From the NCBI GenBank assembly GCA_034359265.1, contig CP136891.1:80468501-80532500 (forward strand): a stretch of 64,000 bases of DNA, written 5' to 3'. The notes beneath the pieces are model-generated. The model made no database searches. It was not told the DNA's origin and saw nothing but the letters and a program-made list of their open reading frames with translations. Shown here piece after piece: positions 9,201 to 19,971 of the stretch. Numbering within the stretch: the first letter of the stretch is position 1; each line of letters starts with the position of its first letter. The DNA comes from Canna indica (lineage: Eukaryota; Streptophyta; Magnoliopsida; Zingiberales; Cannaceae). Both the position numbers and the translations under genes were made by a program.

Positions 9201-11719
9201 AAGCATTTAGATGCCCCGCGTACACCACCCTGACTGACTCCTCTTCCTACTTCAAGGGCATGTTTGTTTCATCAGATAAAGGAGGATAGGATAATAGATG
9301 AGTTCTAATTCCTTATTTGTTTGGTGTATGGATTAGAAGAAGATACGATTAGAGGAAGATAAAATTGGTAGTGTTCACCGGATAAAAAATCCAACTCTCT
9401 TATTTGTTATTCTATGCTATGATATCCTATGATATCCTATCCTATGAAAAAAGGACCACAAAGGAACGTTTACTTTTAAGAAAATTAAGGAGGGAGAAAG
9501 TGAAGCGGAGGAGGGAAAGGAGACTAAAGATTAATTTTTGTTTCCTTTGTTTATTTAGAAGGAAAAGAGGAAAGGAGAAAAAAAAATTATTTTTCTTTCC
9601 TCCCAAAACTTCCGCCCAAAAGTGCGTGAAAATGGAAGGAAAATCGAACGTGAGTCAGTTGTATATATAGCTCATTTTCTTTTCTTTCCTTTCCATATTT
9701 CCTCTCAAGTAAACAAATCATAATTATTTTCTTCTTTTTTGCGATATGTACCATCTGCATGGAAACCATGTAGTATAGTTAACATTTGCCAATAGGCTAA
9801 AAGAAAGTATCAACGAACAACGAACAACGAAGTAGTGCATTTTCATTTCTTTCCTCCTTTTGTACGTTCTCTTCTCTATTTTCCACTTTTCTCATTTTCT
9901 ACCACGTAAACCACCTATATGACAAAAGTGAAAAACAATTTTATATTCTTCTATTCACATTTTCTTCTAATCCATGCACTAAACAAACAATAGATAATGG
10001 ATATTAATCCATCTCTTATCCTATCCTCCCTTATTTTATGAAGCAAACATGCTCTAAGTAAACGAGTCATAATTATTTTCCACTTTTATCATTTTCCGCC
10101 ACGTAAACCACCTATATGGAAACCATGTATTATAGTTAACCTTTTCTAGTTCGCTAAAAGAAAGCATCAAAGAACAACGAAGTAGCGCATTTTCCTTTCT
10201 TTCCTTCTTTCCTCTCTTAAACAACTCATAATTATTTCCCTCTTCTCTCCTTATCCACAACCTAAACCACCCACATGGAAACCATGTGGTATATAGCTAA
10301 CATTTCCCAACGATGTAGCACGCCGCATTTTGCTTTCTTTCCTTGCTTCCTCTTAAGTAAACAAGTCATAAACATTTTCCTCTTTTCTCCTTTTCCGAAA
10401 CATATAAACCATCCCATACGAAACCTTATAGTATAGTTAATGTTTGCCAATTAGCTAAAACAAAGTATCAAAGAACTAGCTAGGAAGCAATTCAACAAGA
10501 AAAAAGAACAAAATGAACGTACTCCATGACGATGTAGACGTTAAGGGCATCCTCGCACACATCGTAAAATCTGACCAGATTTTCATGATGAGATAAACCT
10601 TTCAAGATCTTAACTTCACGACGAACATCGTCAATTGAAACCGCAGTTGTCATCTGAACAAACAATTCTCAATTAGCAAAACACATATATAGGTGTTGCA
10701 ACTAATTGCTAAAGTCACAAGTAAACAGTTACTAAAGTTTCAATCTTGAATCATCAAAAAAACAATCAAATGTGTAAATTGTCTACAAGAATTAAACTAG
10801 AGGGCACATTTACTACAAGATATTTGAAGAGAATTCTAATGGCATAATCAAAACAACCTATGTGCTATATATACAATCAAAAGTAGACTCAATTTAGTTA
10901 GATGATACAAGAACATCAAGTGTCATTCCATTATAACTTCAATCTGATAATGTTAATAAGATGAAGGAATTGGATCAAACTTATCATAAACTCATACCAA
11001 TTAGTATTCAGAATCTATTTCTAATCCAAATATATTCGATCAACTGGAAGTCCATTGCAATTGCTAAAGTTGCATCAGTGTGTATACTCTACTTTGTAAG
11101 ATGACCACAAGATGAACCCTAATTATTAGTCAATCGCTCAGGTGCAAAAGAAAATCGACACTAAACGAATTGAAACACTCAAAGAAATGATGGGGAAATG
11201 CGGCACCTTAGCTTTGTGGATGACCTTGACGGCCACCATGCTGCCCCTCGTCCTCTTTATCCTCGCCGAGCACACTTGCCCAAAATGCCCCCTCCCGACC
11301 TCCTTGTCGAGCTCGTACTTGGCCGCGAAGCTCCGGTCGTATCCGAAGTTCTTATCCAGCGGCTGCTTCGCCTCCGGCGCCCCGCCTCCGGAGACTTCAT
11401 CCTGAGCGACGCCACTGCCGCAGACAGGCGCGGCCGGTCGGCGCAGGCGCCTGGCGATGGCGGACTTGATGTGCTTCGCCGGCGACGGCGGGCTGAAGAG
11501 GAGGCGTGAGAGCCTCCGAGGCGTGGACGTCCTCGCGGGCGAGGGGGTGACTTCGGGCGGGGCGGGGCTGCCGGGGAGGGTGTCCGGGCAGCGAGCGCTG
11601 GGCCAGATGTTATCGGAGGAGGAGAGAGCGGAGTGAGCGCCCGCAGCGGCAGTGGCGGCGACGTCGCTGTCGTCATGCTCATTCTCCGCGGCGCTGCTTT
11701 TGAAGTAGCACTGACCCAT
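6215..11719 (-). CDS. CDPK-related protein kinase (CRK), 11 exons
   Basis: The exons, each with GT-AG borders and a consistent phase, are 11719-11207, 10653-10523, 9072-9031, 8933-8825, 8713-8635, 8126-7830, 7690-7581, 7000-6893, 6791-6729, 6617-6450 and 6355-6215. They encode 586 residues, the usual CRK length. The protein starts MGQC, an N-myristoylation signal with a palmitoylatable Cys4, so plasma-membrane attachment is expected. A Ser/Pro/Arg-rich variable region is followed by the kinase domain from about 135 to 400: GRGHFG loop, Lys165, HRDLKPEN around 260, DFG at 282-284 and the GSAYYVAPE activation segment. A basic calmodulin-binding-type junction ([21 protein letters not shown]) and degenerate EF-hands follow, as is typical for CRKs. 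ATG 11719 is the first in-frame ATG. Substrates cannot be inferred. Confidence 0.95.
7139..7484. mobile_element. CACTA-type MITE, near-perfect stem-loop, in a kinase intron
   Basis: This 346-bp element begins CACTACAACA and ends TGTTGCAGTG. It is flanked by the 3-bp target duplication ATT (7136-7138 and 7485-7487). Almost the whole element is a palindrome, so a transcript through it would fold into a long hairpin. It sits in the intron between exons 7 and 8 of the kinase gene and carries no coding sequence. Confidence 0.8.
9255..10055. mobile_element. TIR element (MITE-like) in a kinase intron
   Basis: The two ends are inverted copies over about 90 bases. The left end reads GGGCATGTTTGTTTCATCAG, and the right end read from the other strand gives AGAGCATGTTTGCTTCATAA. 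Both continue with GGAGGATAGGATAA and then GTGTATGGATTAGAAG. No clean target duplication could be fixed, so the superfamily (hAT or Mutator-like) is open. It lies in intron 2 of the kinase gene (9073-10522). Confidence 0.6.
9705..10490. repeat. Imperfect tandem repeat, about 145-160 bp units
   Basis: Four diverged units start near 9711, 10058, 10217 and 10358. Each has a core of TCATAATTATTTTC, then CATGGAAACCATGT(A/G)GTATA, then GCTAAAA-AAAGTATCAA. The first unit lies inside the TIR element and the others just outside it. The array makes up most of the right part of kinase intron 2. No coding potential. Confidence 0.6.
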
Positions 11720-11970
11720 CTCCTCTCTCTCTTTCTCTCCACTGTATTTTCTCCCCTCCAACGTCGTCGTCGTTCTTCTTCTTCTTCTTCTTCTCTTCTC
11801 TTATATATTATTATTGTGCATGCAAAGATAAGAAAGGAGTAAAAATGGAATTATTTTTGGAAGGAGAGAAAGTGCAGGAGGGCAAAGGCAAGAAAAATGT
11901 GAGATTTCCCTGAATTCAATTTAAATTTCAATTCTTTCCTTCCACACATTTTCTTTTTTCAAAAACTAAA
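11720..11970. promoter_or_regulatory. Kinase 5' leader and promoter region
   Basis: A CT-rich leader on the sense strand becomes a (GAA)n run near 11770-11795 on the minus strand. Further right a TATATAA-like stretch lies near 11802-11808, about 85 bases before the start codon. The layout fits a leader plus TATA box, but no motif is decisive. Confidence 0.4.
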
Positions 11971-12779
11971 AATTATAAATTATCTTCTTTAAAAATATTA
12001 AAATTACGATTTGGAAGAGTGGAATAGTTAGTAATTAATATTTTTCCTGGCATTTCATTATAATTTATTTAATTCTTAATTATATATTAGCTTTTAATGC
12101 CAATGCAATATGGGAAATTCCGGATTGAGCAACGGAAATTTCCTTAAATAGGCAATCACTCTCTTCGTGACTTTTGACTCGTACGATGATGCCCCACGTT
12201 TTGTGTCGTATATAGATTTCTTATATATATTAGAGAAAAGTTGTGATAAAAATATAATAATATTCTCATTTTGGTATCATTTAAGAACCACTAAAATTAA
12301 CATTTCAAAATAAAATTCAGAAAAACATTGTTAGATAAAGAAATTAAAGTAATTAATTGAAAAGCTTACTTTCGATTTCCTCAATCTTGAGTCTAAAATT
12401 ATAAAATTTACTAAATCTATGACAATTAATAAAAGTAACAATTTTTTTATAGAAAGGTATACTAATTAAATTCCTTTGATATTACTTTTTAGGGAAAATC
12501 CTGGATAATTATTAAATATAGATTAGAATATTTGTATTTTTAGTTTTCTAATTTTGCACTCTTGGTACGAAGTGTATTTGGTTACTTCCGAGTCGAAATG
12601 TTAATTATAAATAGCATTTACATGCAATTTTATCATTTGGTTGCATGTGAAATGAGCTTATAAAAGAAGTCAGAATAAGTAGGGATCTTGAAGTATTTCA
12701 TTTGAAATTTGCAGATGACTTTATGGTATTCACAAACGGGAGGGAAATGATCTTTTAAACCTGACACTACTAGAAAAAT

Positions 12780-13045
12780 GGGCATCAGCAACGGCCGCGC
12801 CGTTGCAATAGCGCCGTGACAGAAAGTCGCGTTGCTGATAACTTAGCAACGGATCAGCGACGGCCGCTCGGGCCGTCGCTCAAAACATTATCAGCAACGG
12901 CCGCTCGGGCCGTCGCTAAAAATATTATCAGCAACGGTTTTGCCACAGACCCAGAGCCGTTGCTGATAACATTAATAGCAACGGCCGCTGAGTCCGTAGC
13001 AACACCGTTAGTAAAACTCCGTCGCTAAGCCGTTGCTGATGACGT
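12780..13045. repeat. Left subterminal repeats of CACTA 1
   Basis: About a dozen variants of GCAACGGC or its complement GCCGTTGC/GCCGTCGC, spaced roughly every 15-30 bases and GC-rich against AT-rich surroundings. Such arrays serve as transposase-binding sites in En/Spm elements. Confidence 0.8.
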
Positions 13046-13341
13046 TTACCTGCAAACAGAAAATTTGAAAATTTCAAATTTCCATTGATACATTGATACA
13101 TTTATCTGATACATAACTCACACACCCATACCCTCATACACACATTCATTCACACATCACAAACACCTCATACACATTCATTCACACATCACAAACACGC
13201 CAAGATATACATCAAAACAATTATATTTATATTGATAATTATCCACGATAGTATAAAAATAATTCAAATGCAAAATTGAAGTATCAATATCCAAACAAAA
13301 TAAGTTAAACAAGCTCAATATCCAAACAAAAAATCTCACGA

Positions 13342-14877
13342 TCACGATGGAGGATGGTCTGGATTATATGGCGAGGTCTGGAGCGCTTGAGTGTACACCG
13401 GCGTGGACTGACTCGAGGACGAGGGATTAGATGATGCCGAAGAGATGTCTGCTTCGGGATGACCTGACAAGTTGCGTAGCATAGCTTCTATATTCGCCAT
13501 CGTCTGACTCTGGCGCTCCATCATCTCAGTCTGACGCGCGACCGTCTCCTCTAGTGTCCTTATCTTATTACTATGATCATAACTGGATCTGGAGGTGGAC
13601 GGCCGCTCACCAGCGACCGGAGGGGTCGGTGCCCCAAGTGGCCCTAGTACGGCTCGCGCATGACCACTATCTGCGAAGCCATATACGCGGCCATGGTCCC
13701 AGCCACCTGCGGCCTCGACCCACGATGCTGCGTCAAAGTCCTCGGGGGTACCCCCGCGCTGCACCACCGTCTGGCTGTAGGTCTCCTACTCGAGTTTGAT
13801 TTTTTGTTTAATATTTATCATAAAACTTAAATTATAAATATATAATGAATAATTTAAACAAATATATAATTACCATAATGTATGCAGCGCGGTTGTGGAT
13901 GTACTCCCCCGTCCCATGTGCTCGACGGTGAGTCCGCTCAAACACCGCCATCGGGGAGGGTCGCTGGACACTCCCGTCATCCGACACCGTCGTCTACATT
14001 TACAAAACAAATATATTAATTAGTACACATAACAACAAATAAAATATATAATTAAAAGATATACTTACCATACGGTTTGCGTGCACTGCAAATGCAACAG
14101 AGCCGCCGATGTGACGCGCTGCTCCCCCCGACATGCGATTTCTAGCCGCATTCCGAGAAACCTCCTGCCATCGATCCGTCGACCATATCCCCACAAGCTG
14201 GTCCCATATATCCGGAGTAATCCAACCGGGGCCGTATCCCCGAGTCTCCGCGATGTTAGTGGTCCCAGCTCGGCCCATCGCTTGGGACCGAGCCTGCCCC
14301 AGCTGCCCGTTGTACCTTGCCCGAGAAATAGCCTCCCAGGCAGCGTAAATGAAGGGCCTCCGGTCCTCGGCCCATGTATAGCGAGCCTGCAAAATAATAA
14401 TATCAGTACCAATATTAATATATCATCATGCATGTAAAAAATAATAATAATACGTGCCTCAAACTCGCGCCATAACATGTCGACGTGCTCGCTAGGCACG
14501 TGAGACCACGTAGGCCATGCCCCGTGCATGTATCGTCGAATAGTAGAAGAAATGCTCCTCGGCACTTCTTCTTGCTCGAACCTGCACAACAAAAATAAAT
14601 TTTAATATTATATTATGATATAATGAATTTGTAATGATTCATAATTCATGATATATTACCGCTCATCAATCACGCTAATCAATCTACGTGACTCTGTAGC
14701 TGGTGGAGGCTGCCACCTGTTCGGCCCGCGTGGCCGCCTACGTCTGGATGTACTAGCCTCGGCAGTATCATCCTCATGAGGATCAGCAACAGGAGGATCA
14801 GCAGCATGAGTAAGTGCTGGAGTCTCACCGATCGGAGACTCCGAAACTCTCCTGCGTCGATAACCACGACCAGACAT
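13342..14877 (-). CDS. TNPA-like accessory protein of CACTA 1 (plant transposase, Ptta/En/Spm type)
   Basis: Five exons can be traced: 14877-14659, 14583-14452, 14391-14072, 13995-13875 and 13784-13342. Residues of the middle exon (WAEDRRPFIYAAWEAISRARYNGQLGQARSQAMG, then DIWDQLV-IWSTDRWQEVSRNA-RNR) match the Transposase_24 family. The last exon carries GGTPEDFDAASWVEAAGG and a coiled coil of repeated MMERQSQTM type, a likely oligomerisation region. I see no internal stop in these exons. The second intron seems to begin with GC rather than GT. TNPA-type proteins bind the subterminal repeats. Exon ends other than the first are approximate. Confidence 0.75.
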
Positions 14878-14952
14878 ATCTGTCGAACAGACATATAATC
14901 AGATTATTGTATAAATAGTAGAGATATATTTAATAAAATATATACTTTACAA

Positions 14953-17900
14953 TTATTCTTCATCATCTGAATAATAGTCTTCGAATTCTTCTTCTTCTTC
15001 CTCTTCTTCCTCTTCTTCATCTTCTTCATCTCCAGCTTCCTCAATTTCATGATCGTCATCATCAGCATATTCAACTTCTAATTGAATTGACGTTGTGTCT
15101 GCATCCTCGAGTATTGGAATAATACGATCCACAGCAGGAAGATCATCTTCTTGATAGAAACCAGGAGGATCATTTTCTCCTACTATCGGATCAATTTTTC
15201 CTCTACCTTTTGTCTTACAGACTACACGCCAATCTGCTCTATCTTTATTTCGAGCCGGATACTTCGCGTAATATACTTGTTCGGCTTGTGATGCCAATAT
15301 AAAAGGCTCATTTGCTGCCAATTTCGATTTGTAATTAACCTCAACAAGTTTGTATTTTGGATGAACTTTTATGCCCTTTTCTGTTGTATCGAACCAATGA
15401 CATCTAAATACGATCACTGATTTCAAGCCGAAGTAGTGCAACTCTATCACTTCTTCCACCAGTCCATAAAAATCCATATCACATTCAACATAGGTTGTCC
15501 CTTTCACGCAGACCCCAACATTCATCGTCTTCTTTGCAAATGAATATTCAACCGTGTGAAATTTATACCCGTTAACAAAATATCCGCTATAGCACGACAC
15601 AAGTCGCGACGGTCCACTAACAAACTCAAATATTTTTTCATCTATTTCAGCTCTGTGATCTTTGCTGTAAGTCTGAATCCAAGTAGGGAAATCACGATTC
15701 CGTAATCTCTCCAATTCTTGATCGTTGTGAATAGAGTATTTTTGCACCATCTCAATGTCAAATATTTCAATGAATTGTTCAATCTCTGGACAATTGAGTA
15801 ATACATACAAGTGTGCCAAATGATACTCTTCATCGCTTAAGTGTCGAGATGGACGAGAACCAAAAGCACGACCAGAGTGACAAAATATATTTAAACGCCC
15901 ATCTGAATGTCGAACACCCCCGTCGTCGTTACGTGGAAGACGATCAAATCTTGTCTGTACTGTCGATTCAAAGTAAAATGAGCAGAATGTTGAAATTTCT
16001 TGGATGTTATACGATTCAGATATTGATCCTTCAACAACTGCGGTGTTCTTTACTTTTTTCTTCAGACGATTCATGTATCTTTCAAATAAGTACATCCAAC
16101 GATATTGAACGGGGCCACCAACTCGTGCCTCGTATGCCAAGTGTATCGGTAGATGCTCCATCGAGTCAAAAAATGCAGGAGGGAAAAACTGCTCCAGCTT
16201 GCATATGATTTCAACAATATTATTTTCAAGTGTTGACATATCTTCGACTCGAAGGACATTTGCACAGATGCTTCTAAAATACATACTTAATTCAGTCAAC
16301 GGACCCCAAATATTATCAAGTAGAAGATCTCGAAATGCGATCGGAAGTAATCTCTGCATGAATACATGACAATCATGGCTCTTCATCCCTGATATTTTGC
16401 AATCATCGACGTTCACACATCGAGATAAGTTTGAAGCATATCCATCGGGTAATCTGAGTTCTTTTACCCATTGACAAACATCTTTGATCTGTTATTTATT
16501 TAAGACATATAGGGCCTTCGGTTTCAGATATCGTCCGTTGACCTCTTGTAACTCCAACTCTGGTCTTTTACAAAGTATTTTCAGATCATGTCGGGCTTTG
16601 ACATTATCTTTAGTTTTTCCAGAAATATCCATCACAGTGTTGAAAATATTATCAAACACATTTTTTTCAATGTGCATGACATCTAAATTATGTCGAATCA
16701 ATAATGAACTCCAATAGGGCAATTCCCAAAAGATACTTTTTTTCACCCAGTTGTGTGTTTGGCCAAAACCTGACACTCTTTCATTGCGACCAAATACTAT
16801 ATCTGGAAGTGCTGAAACACGTGCTAACATTTGTTCACCAGACAACATCGGTGGTGGCCCATCTCTTTCGACTCTGCCCTTAGTAAATTTATTACGATTC
16901 CTTCGATACTGGTGATGAACCGGTAGGAATCGACGATGACAATCAAAGAATGAGATTTTTCGTCCGTTCTGAAGACTGATTGATTTAGAGTGTTCCATAC
17001 AATACGGGCAAGAGAGTCGGCCGTGAGTGCTCCAACCCAACAACATGCCGTACGCGGGGAAATCATTGATTGTCCATAAGACTGCGGCCTTTAAATTAAA
17101 GTTTTGCTTCCGATGACAATCATAAGTGACAGCTCCCTCAGTCCACAATGTTTTCAATTCATCTATCAAGGGACTGAGAAATATGTCAATTTCTTTTCGC
17201 GGACCCTTAGGACCCAGAATAATCATCGAAAGATAAATAAATTCATCTTTCATGCACATTGACGGTGGCAAATTATAAACTGTCAGCAGCACTAGCCAAA
17301 CTGAATAAGGAGTTGCAGAATGTCCAAACGGATTAAAACCATCTGTGCACAATCCCAATCTGATATTTCTAGTATCCATAGCAAATGAAGGATAACATGT
17401 ATCCAAATATTTCTATGCTTCACTGTCAGATGGATGAGTCATTACTGTATCATCACGACTTCTTGCATGCCAACTCATGTAGGGGGCTGTCTTTTCCGAC
17501 ATGAATAATCTTTGAAGCCTCGGTGTTAGTGGAAAATACCGAAGCACCTTAAACGGGATATTTTTCTGTCGGACCGATTTCTTCTCCTTGTAACGAGCGT
17601 GTTGACATACAGGGCATTTATCCAACTGCACATTTCTTTATAATATAAAATGCAGTTATTTTGGCACGCGTGTATTTTTTCGTACCCAAGCCCCAATTTT
17701 CTCATTAGTTTTTTAGTCTTATAAAAAGTAGGCTCAAACTTGTTATCAGTAGGCAGCATTCCATTAATCAATCCAGCAATCCGATCATACGCAACTCCGC
17801 TGATATTACAATCGGCCTTGATGTTTAAGAGTTGTGTCATTGCTGAAAACCTAGTGTATTTAGGACAATTCTCATACAAAGGTTCATCGGTAGCTTTCAA

Positions 17901-18422
17901 CATCTCGTAAAATTCTGCAGCTTCTTTATTCGGTAATTCAATCTCTACCGCAGCTCCTACTTCTGTGATATCAACCACTGTAGTATCTGGTGGGACTGAT
18001 GTCTGAAGAACTGGCCGATCAACATTATCATTCAGGCGGAATTGACCCCCAAGACTATCAAGTATCATAGTTCTATAGGGATTACATTGACCGGATGAAG
18101 AAGCACCAGCAGAGGAAGATTCACCATATGTCTGAAAGACAGGATTGCTCGACGTCCCGACTTCGCGTGACTCCCCGTGACAAGTCCATAGAAAATATCT
18201 TGGTGCAAATCCTTTGCTATATAGATGCAGAGTGACAGTCTTCCGATCCAAAAATCGTCCATTTGAACAAATGCGGCACGGACATCGGATTTGATCACCC
18301 ATGCTAACGAAATTCCGATTCGAATAGGCGAAATTTAGGAAGTACGTTACGCCTAATCGAAACTCATTCGTTAAAGCTCCACGATCAAGACGTCGGTACA
18401 TCCAACTTCGATCAGCCGACAT
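14953..18422 (-). pseudogene. TNP2-like transposase of CACTA 1 (disabled)
   Basis: The start ATG is 18422, shared with the other CACTA copy. Domains in order: transposase-associated N-terminus (SWMYRRL and C-x-C-x2-C...H-x11-FAPRYFLWTCHGE, 18422-18200), the Transposase_21 catalytic region (17406-16500, with LCTDGFNPFG and the GWSTHGRLSCPYC zinc-type box), then DUF4218-like (HDCHVFMQRLLPIAFRDLL, HLPIHLAYEARVGGPVQYRWMYLFER) and DUF4216-like regions, ending in an acidic tail. Three lesions are visible: a one-base frameshift near 17632, a Trp-to-stop change at about 17410-17412 and a Gln-to-stop change at about 16490-16494. Few lesions mean that it decayed recently. Confidence 0.88.
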
Positions 18423-18469
18423 GATTCTGTCAATCAATGACAATTTCTTTGGTTAATGTCTTTAGGTGA

Positions 18470-18720
18470 GATTGTCCTATTCCATTCGGGATTTATGTTA
18501 TTCGTACTGCACTTACGTTTTTATTTTAACTGTTAACTAATTATTCTAAATTTCGACAGCATCTCCCTACAGATCTCCGAATACGCATATCATCTGGGCG
18601 CGTATCGGAGAACAAGAGAGATATTGCCGAATTTTAGAATAATTAGTTAACAGTTAAAATAAAAACGTAAGTGCAGTACAAATAACTATATTCCCAAATT
18701 GTCCAATCTGGGACAATTCA
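18470..18720. repeat. Large imperfect palindrome upstream of the CACTA 1 transposase
   Basis: Two arms of about 110 bases face each other around a centre near 18592. The left arm contains CTGCACTTACGTTTTTATTT and the right arm its complement (ending near 18686), and the outer parts are weaker. It ends about 50 bases before the TNP2 start codon. The other CACTA element has the same structure at the same place. Confidence 0.8.
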
Positions 18721-18895
18721 AGAATTGTACGTCGTATAAAAGATCATCTACTTCTTTTACACGAACATATAATTCCCGAACGGATCTAAGGTTTTGCTAA
18801 ATCATATCCGATTCGTCGATGCGTACGTGAAACATATCAACTCGTCGGATGGATGATTATTTTCTAAATGTTTCGAGACAGTTCGAGTCCATATT

Positions 18896-19180
18896 GGACG
18901 ATTTCGGCGCGCGTCCGAAGTGGACGATTCCGGCGCGAGTCCGAAGTGGACGATTCCGGCGCGAGTCCGAATTGGACGATTCCGGCGCGCGTCCGAAGTG
19001 GACGATTCCGGCGCGAGTCCGAATTGCAAAATTCTGGTGCGCGTCCGAAGTGGACGATTCCGGCGCGAGTCCAAATTGGATGATTCCGGCGCGCGTCCGA
19101 AGTGGACGATTCCGGCGCGCGTCCGAAGGGACAAACCGGCGCGCGTCCGAAGTGGACGATTCCGGCGCGCGTCCGAAATT
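18896..19180. repeat. 26-bp GC-rich minisatellite in CACTA 1
   Basis: About eleven units of GTGGACGATTCCGGCGCGAGTCCGAA-type sequence, alternating GCGAGTCC and GCGCGTCC forms, with two degenerate units. It is CpG-dense and lies between the palindrome and the right end. Open frames through it are repeats without a protein family. Confidence 0.9.
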
Positions 19181-19489
19181 AATCTAAACCCTAATAATTA
19201 ATCTAACAAATTAAACAATTAATCTAAACAATTTATTAACAATTATAAAACAATTAATTAACAATTATAAAACAATATAAAAAATATATATAATTATAAA
19301 TTCCGACGCCGGAGTCCACCCTCCGGCGCCGGCGTACAGTGGCCAGACACACTGTCTGGCCACTATAGAAGGTCTGGCGGCGGCCATAGGCCGACCGCCG
19401 CCGGCCGAAACCCTAGAAATAGGGTTTCGGTCGGATTGATTCCCACCGGCCGAAACCTAGTGAAGAACCGACCGGCCGATCAACATACT

Positions 19490-19630
19490 TGAACAAGACG
19501 GCAGCAGCAGCGGCAAGAGGCGTCGGCGTCGGCAACAGCGGCAAGAGGCGTCGGCGTCGGCAGCAGCGGCAACAGCGGCAGCGGCGGCGAGAGGCGAGAG
19601 CAGCGGCGGCAGCAGCAGCGGGAGGAAGAA
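19490..19630. repeat. CGG/CAG-type low-complexity DNA in CACTA 1
   Basis: A run of GGCAGCAGCGGCAACAGCGGC-like triplets and GAGGCGTCGGCGTCGGCA units next to the right subterminal repeats. A related but shorter CT-rich/GCC stretch lies at 23310-23440 in the second element. Low complexity; no protein is called. Confidence 0.6.
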
Positions 19631-19667
19631 GGGTCGGGCGCGCGACTGGTGCCCTATATAAACTTAT

Positions 19668-19968
19668 CAGCAACGGCTCGCTCGCCCGTTAGAAAGCCGT
19701 TGCTGATAAGTTATCATCAGCAACGGCTCACTTATCCGTTAGCAAGCCGTTGCTGACAATTAAAAAAGCAGCAACGGCTCGCCTTTCCGTCAAAAAGCCG
19801 TTGCTGATAATTAAAATAATCAGCAACGGCTCAGTTTTCCGTTAGAACGCCATTGCAGATACAGATATCTGCAATGGCTCGGGCGGCCGTAAGAATGCCG
19901 TTGCAAATAGCAACGGCTTGAGCGGCCGTTGCTGATAGCCGTTGCTGAAGATCAAGTTTCTAGTAGTG
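19668..19968. repeat. Right subterminal repeats of CACTA 1
   Basis: Paired inverted motifs ATCAGCAACGGCT and AGCCGTTGCTGAT recur about every 30 bases up to the terminus. They have the same motif as the left end and as both ends of the second CACTA element. Confidence 0.8.
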
Positions 19969-19971
19969 TGA

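Larger units (their letters stand above)
12765..19968 (-). mobile_element. CACTA (En/Spm) transposon 1, 7204 bp
   Basis: Ends are CACTACTAGAAA and TTTCTAGTAGTG, with 3-bp target duplication TGA at 12762-12764 and 19969-19971. Both ends carry many copies, in both orientations, of a subterminal ATCAGCAACGGC motif, the type of site bound by CACTA accessory transposase. On the minus strand it encodes a TNP2-type transposase and then a second, TNPA-like gene, the standard En/Spm gene pair. It is inserted in the RT domain of a LINE. Point mutations in the transposase make it non-autonomous now. Confidence 0.95.

Noticed and set aside
11142..11509. Plus-strand open frames opposite kinase exon 1
   Set aside because: Shadow frames of a GC-rich exon; the minus strand has the kinase start and GRGHFG loop.
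11138..11761. Longer kinase N-terminus upstream of MGQC
   Set aside because: The upstream codon at 11761 is TTG, not ATG; MGQC at 11719 gives the expected myristoylation site.
18470..18720. Palindrome as a transcription terminator
   Set aside because: It lies upstream of the transposase start, is far longer than a terminator hairpin, and this is eukaryotic DNA.
18849..19201. Open frames of up to 112 codons, and a possible CRISPR-like array, in the 26-bp repeats
   Set aside because: The repeat units are directly adjacent with no unique spacers, and a 26-bp period read in three frames gives repetitive peptides. It is a minisatellite inside a transposon.
19413..19692. Ala/Arg-rich open frames near the right end of CACTA 1
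   Set aside because: Low-complexity CGG/CAG DNA; frames exist on both strands and no family is seen.
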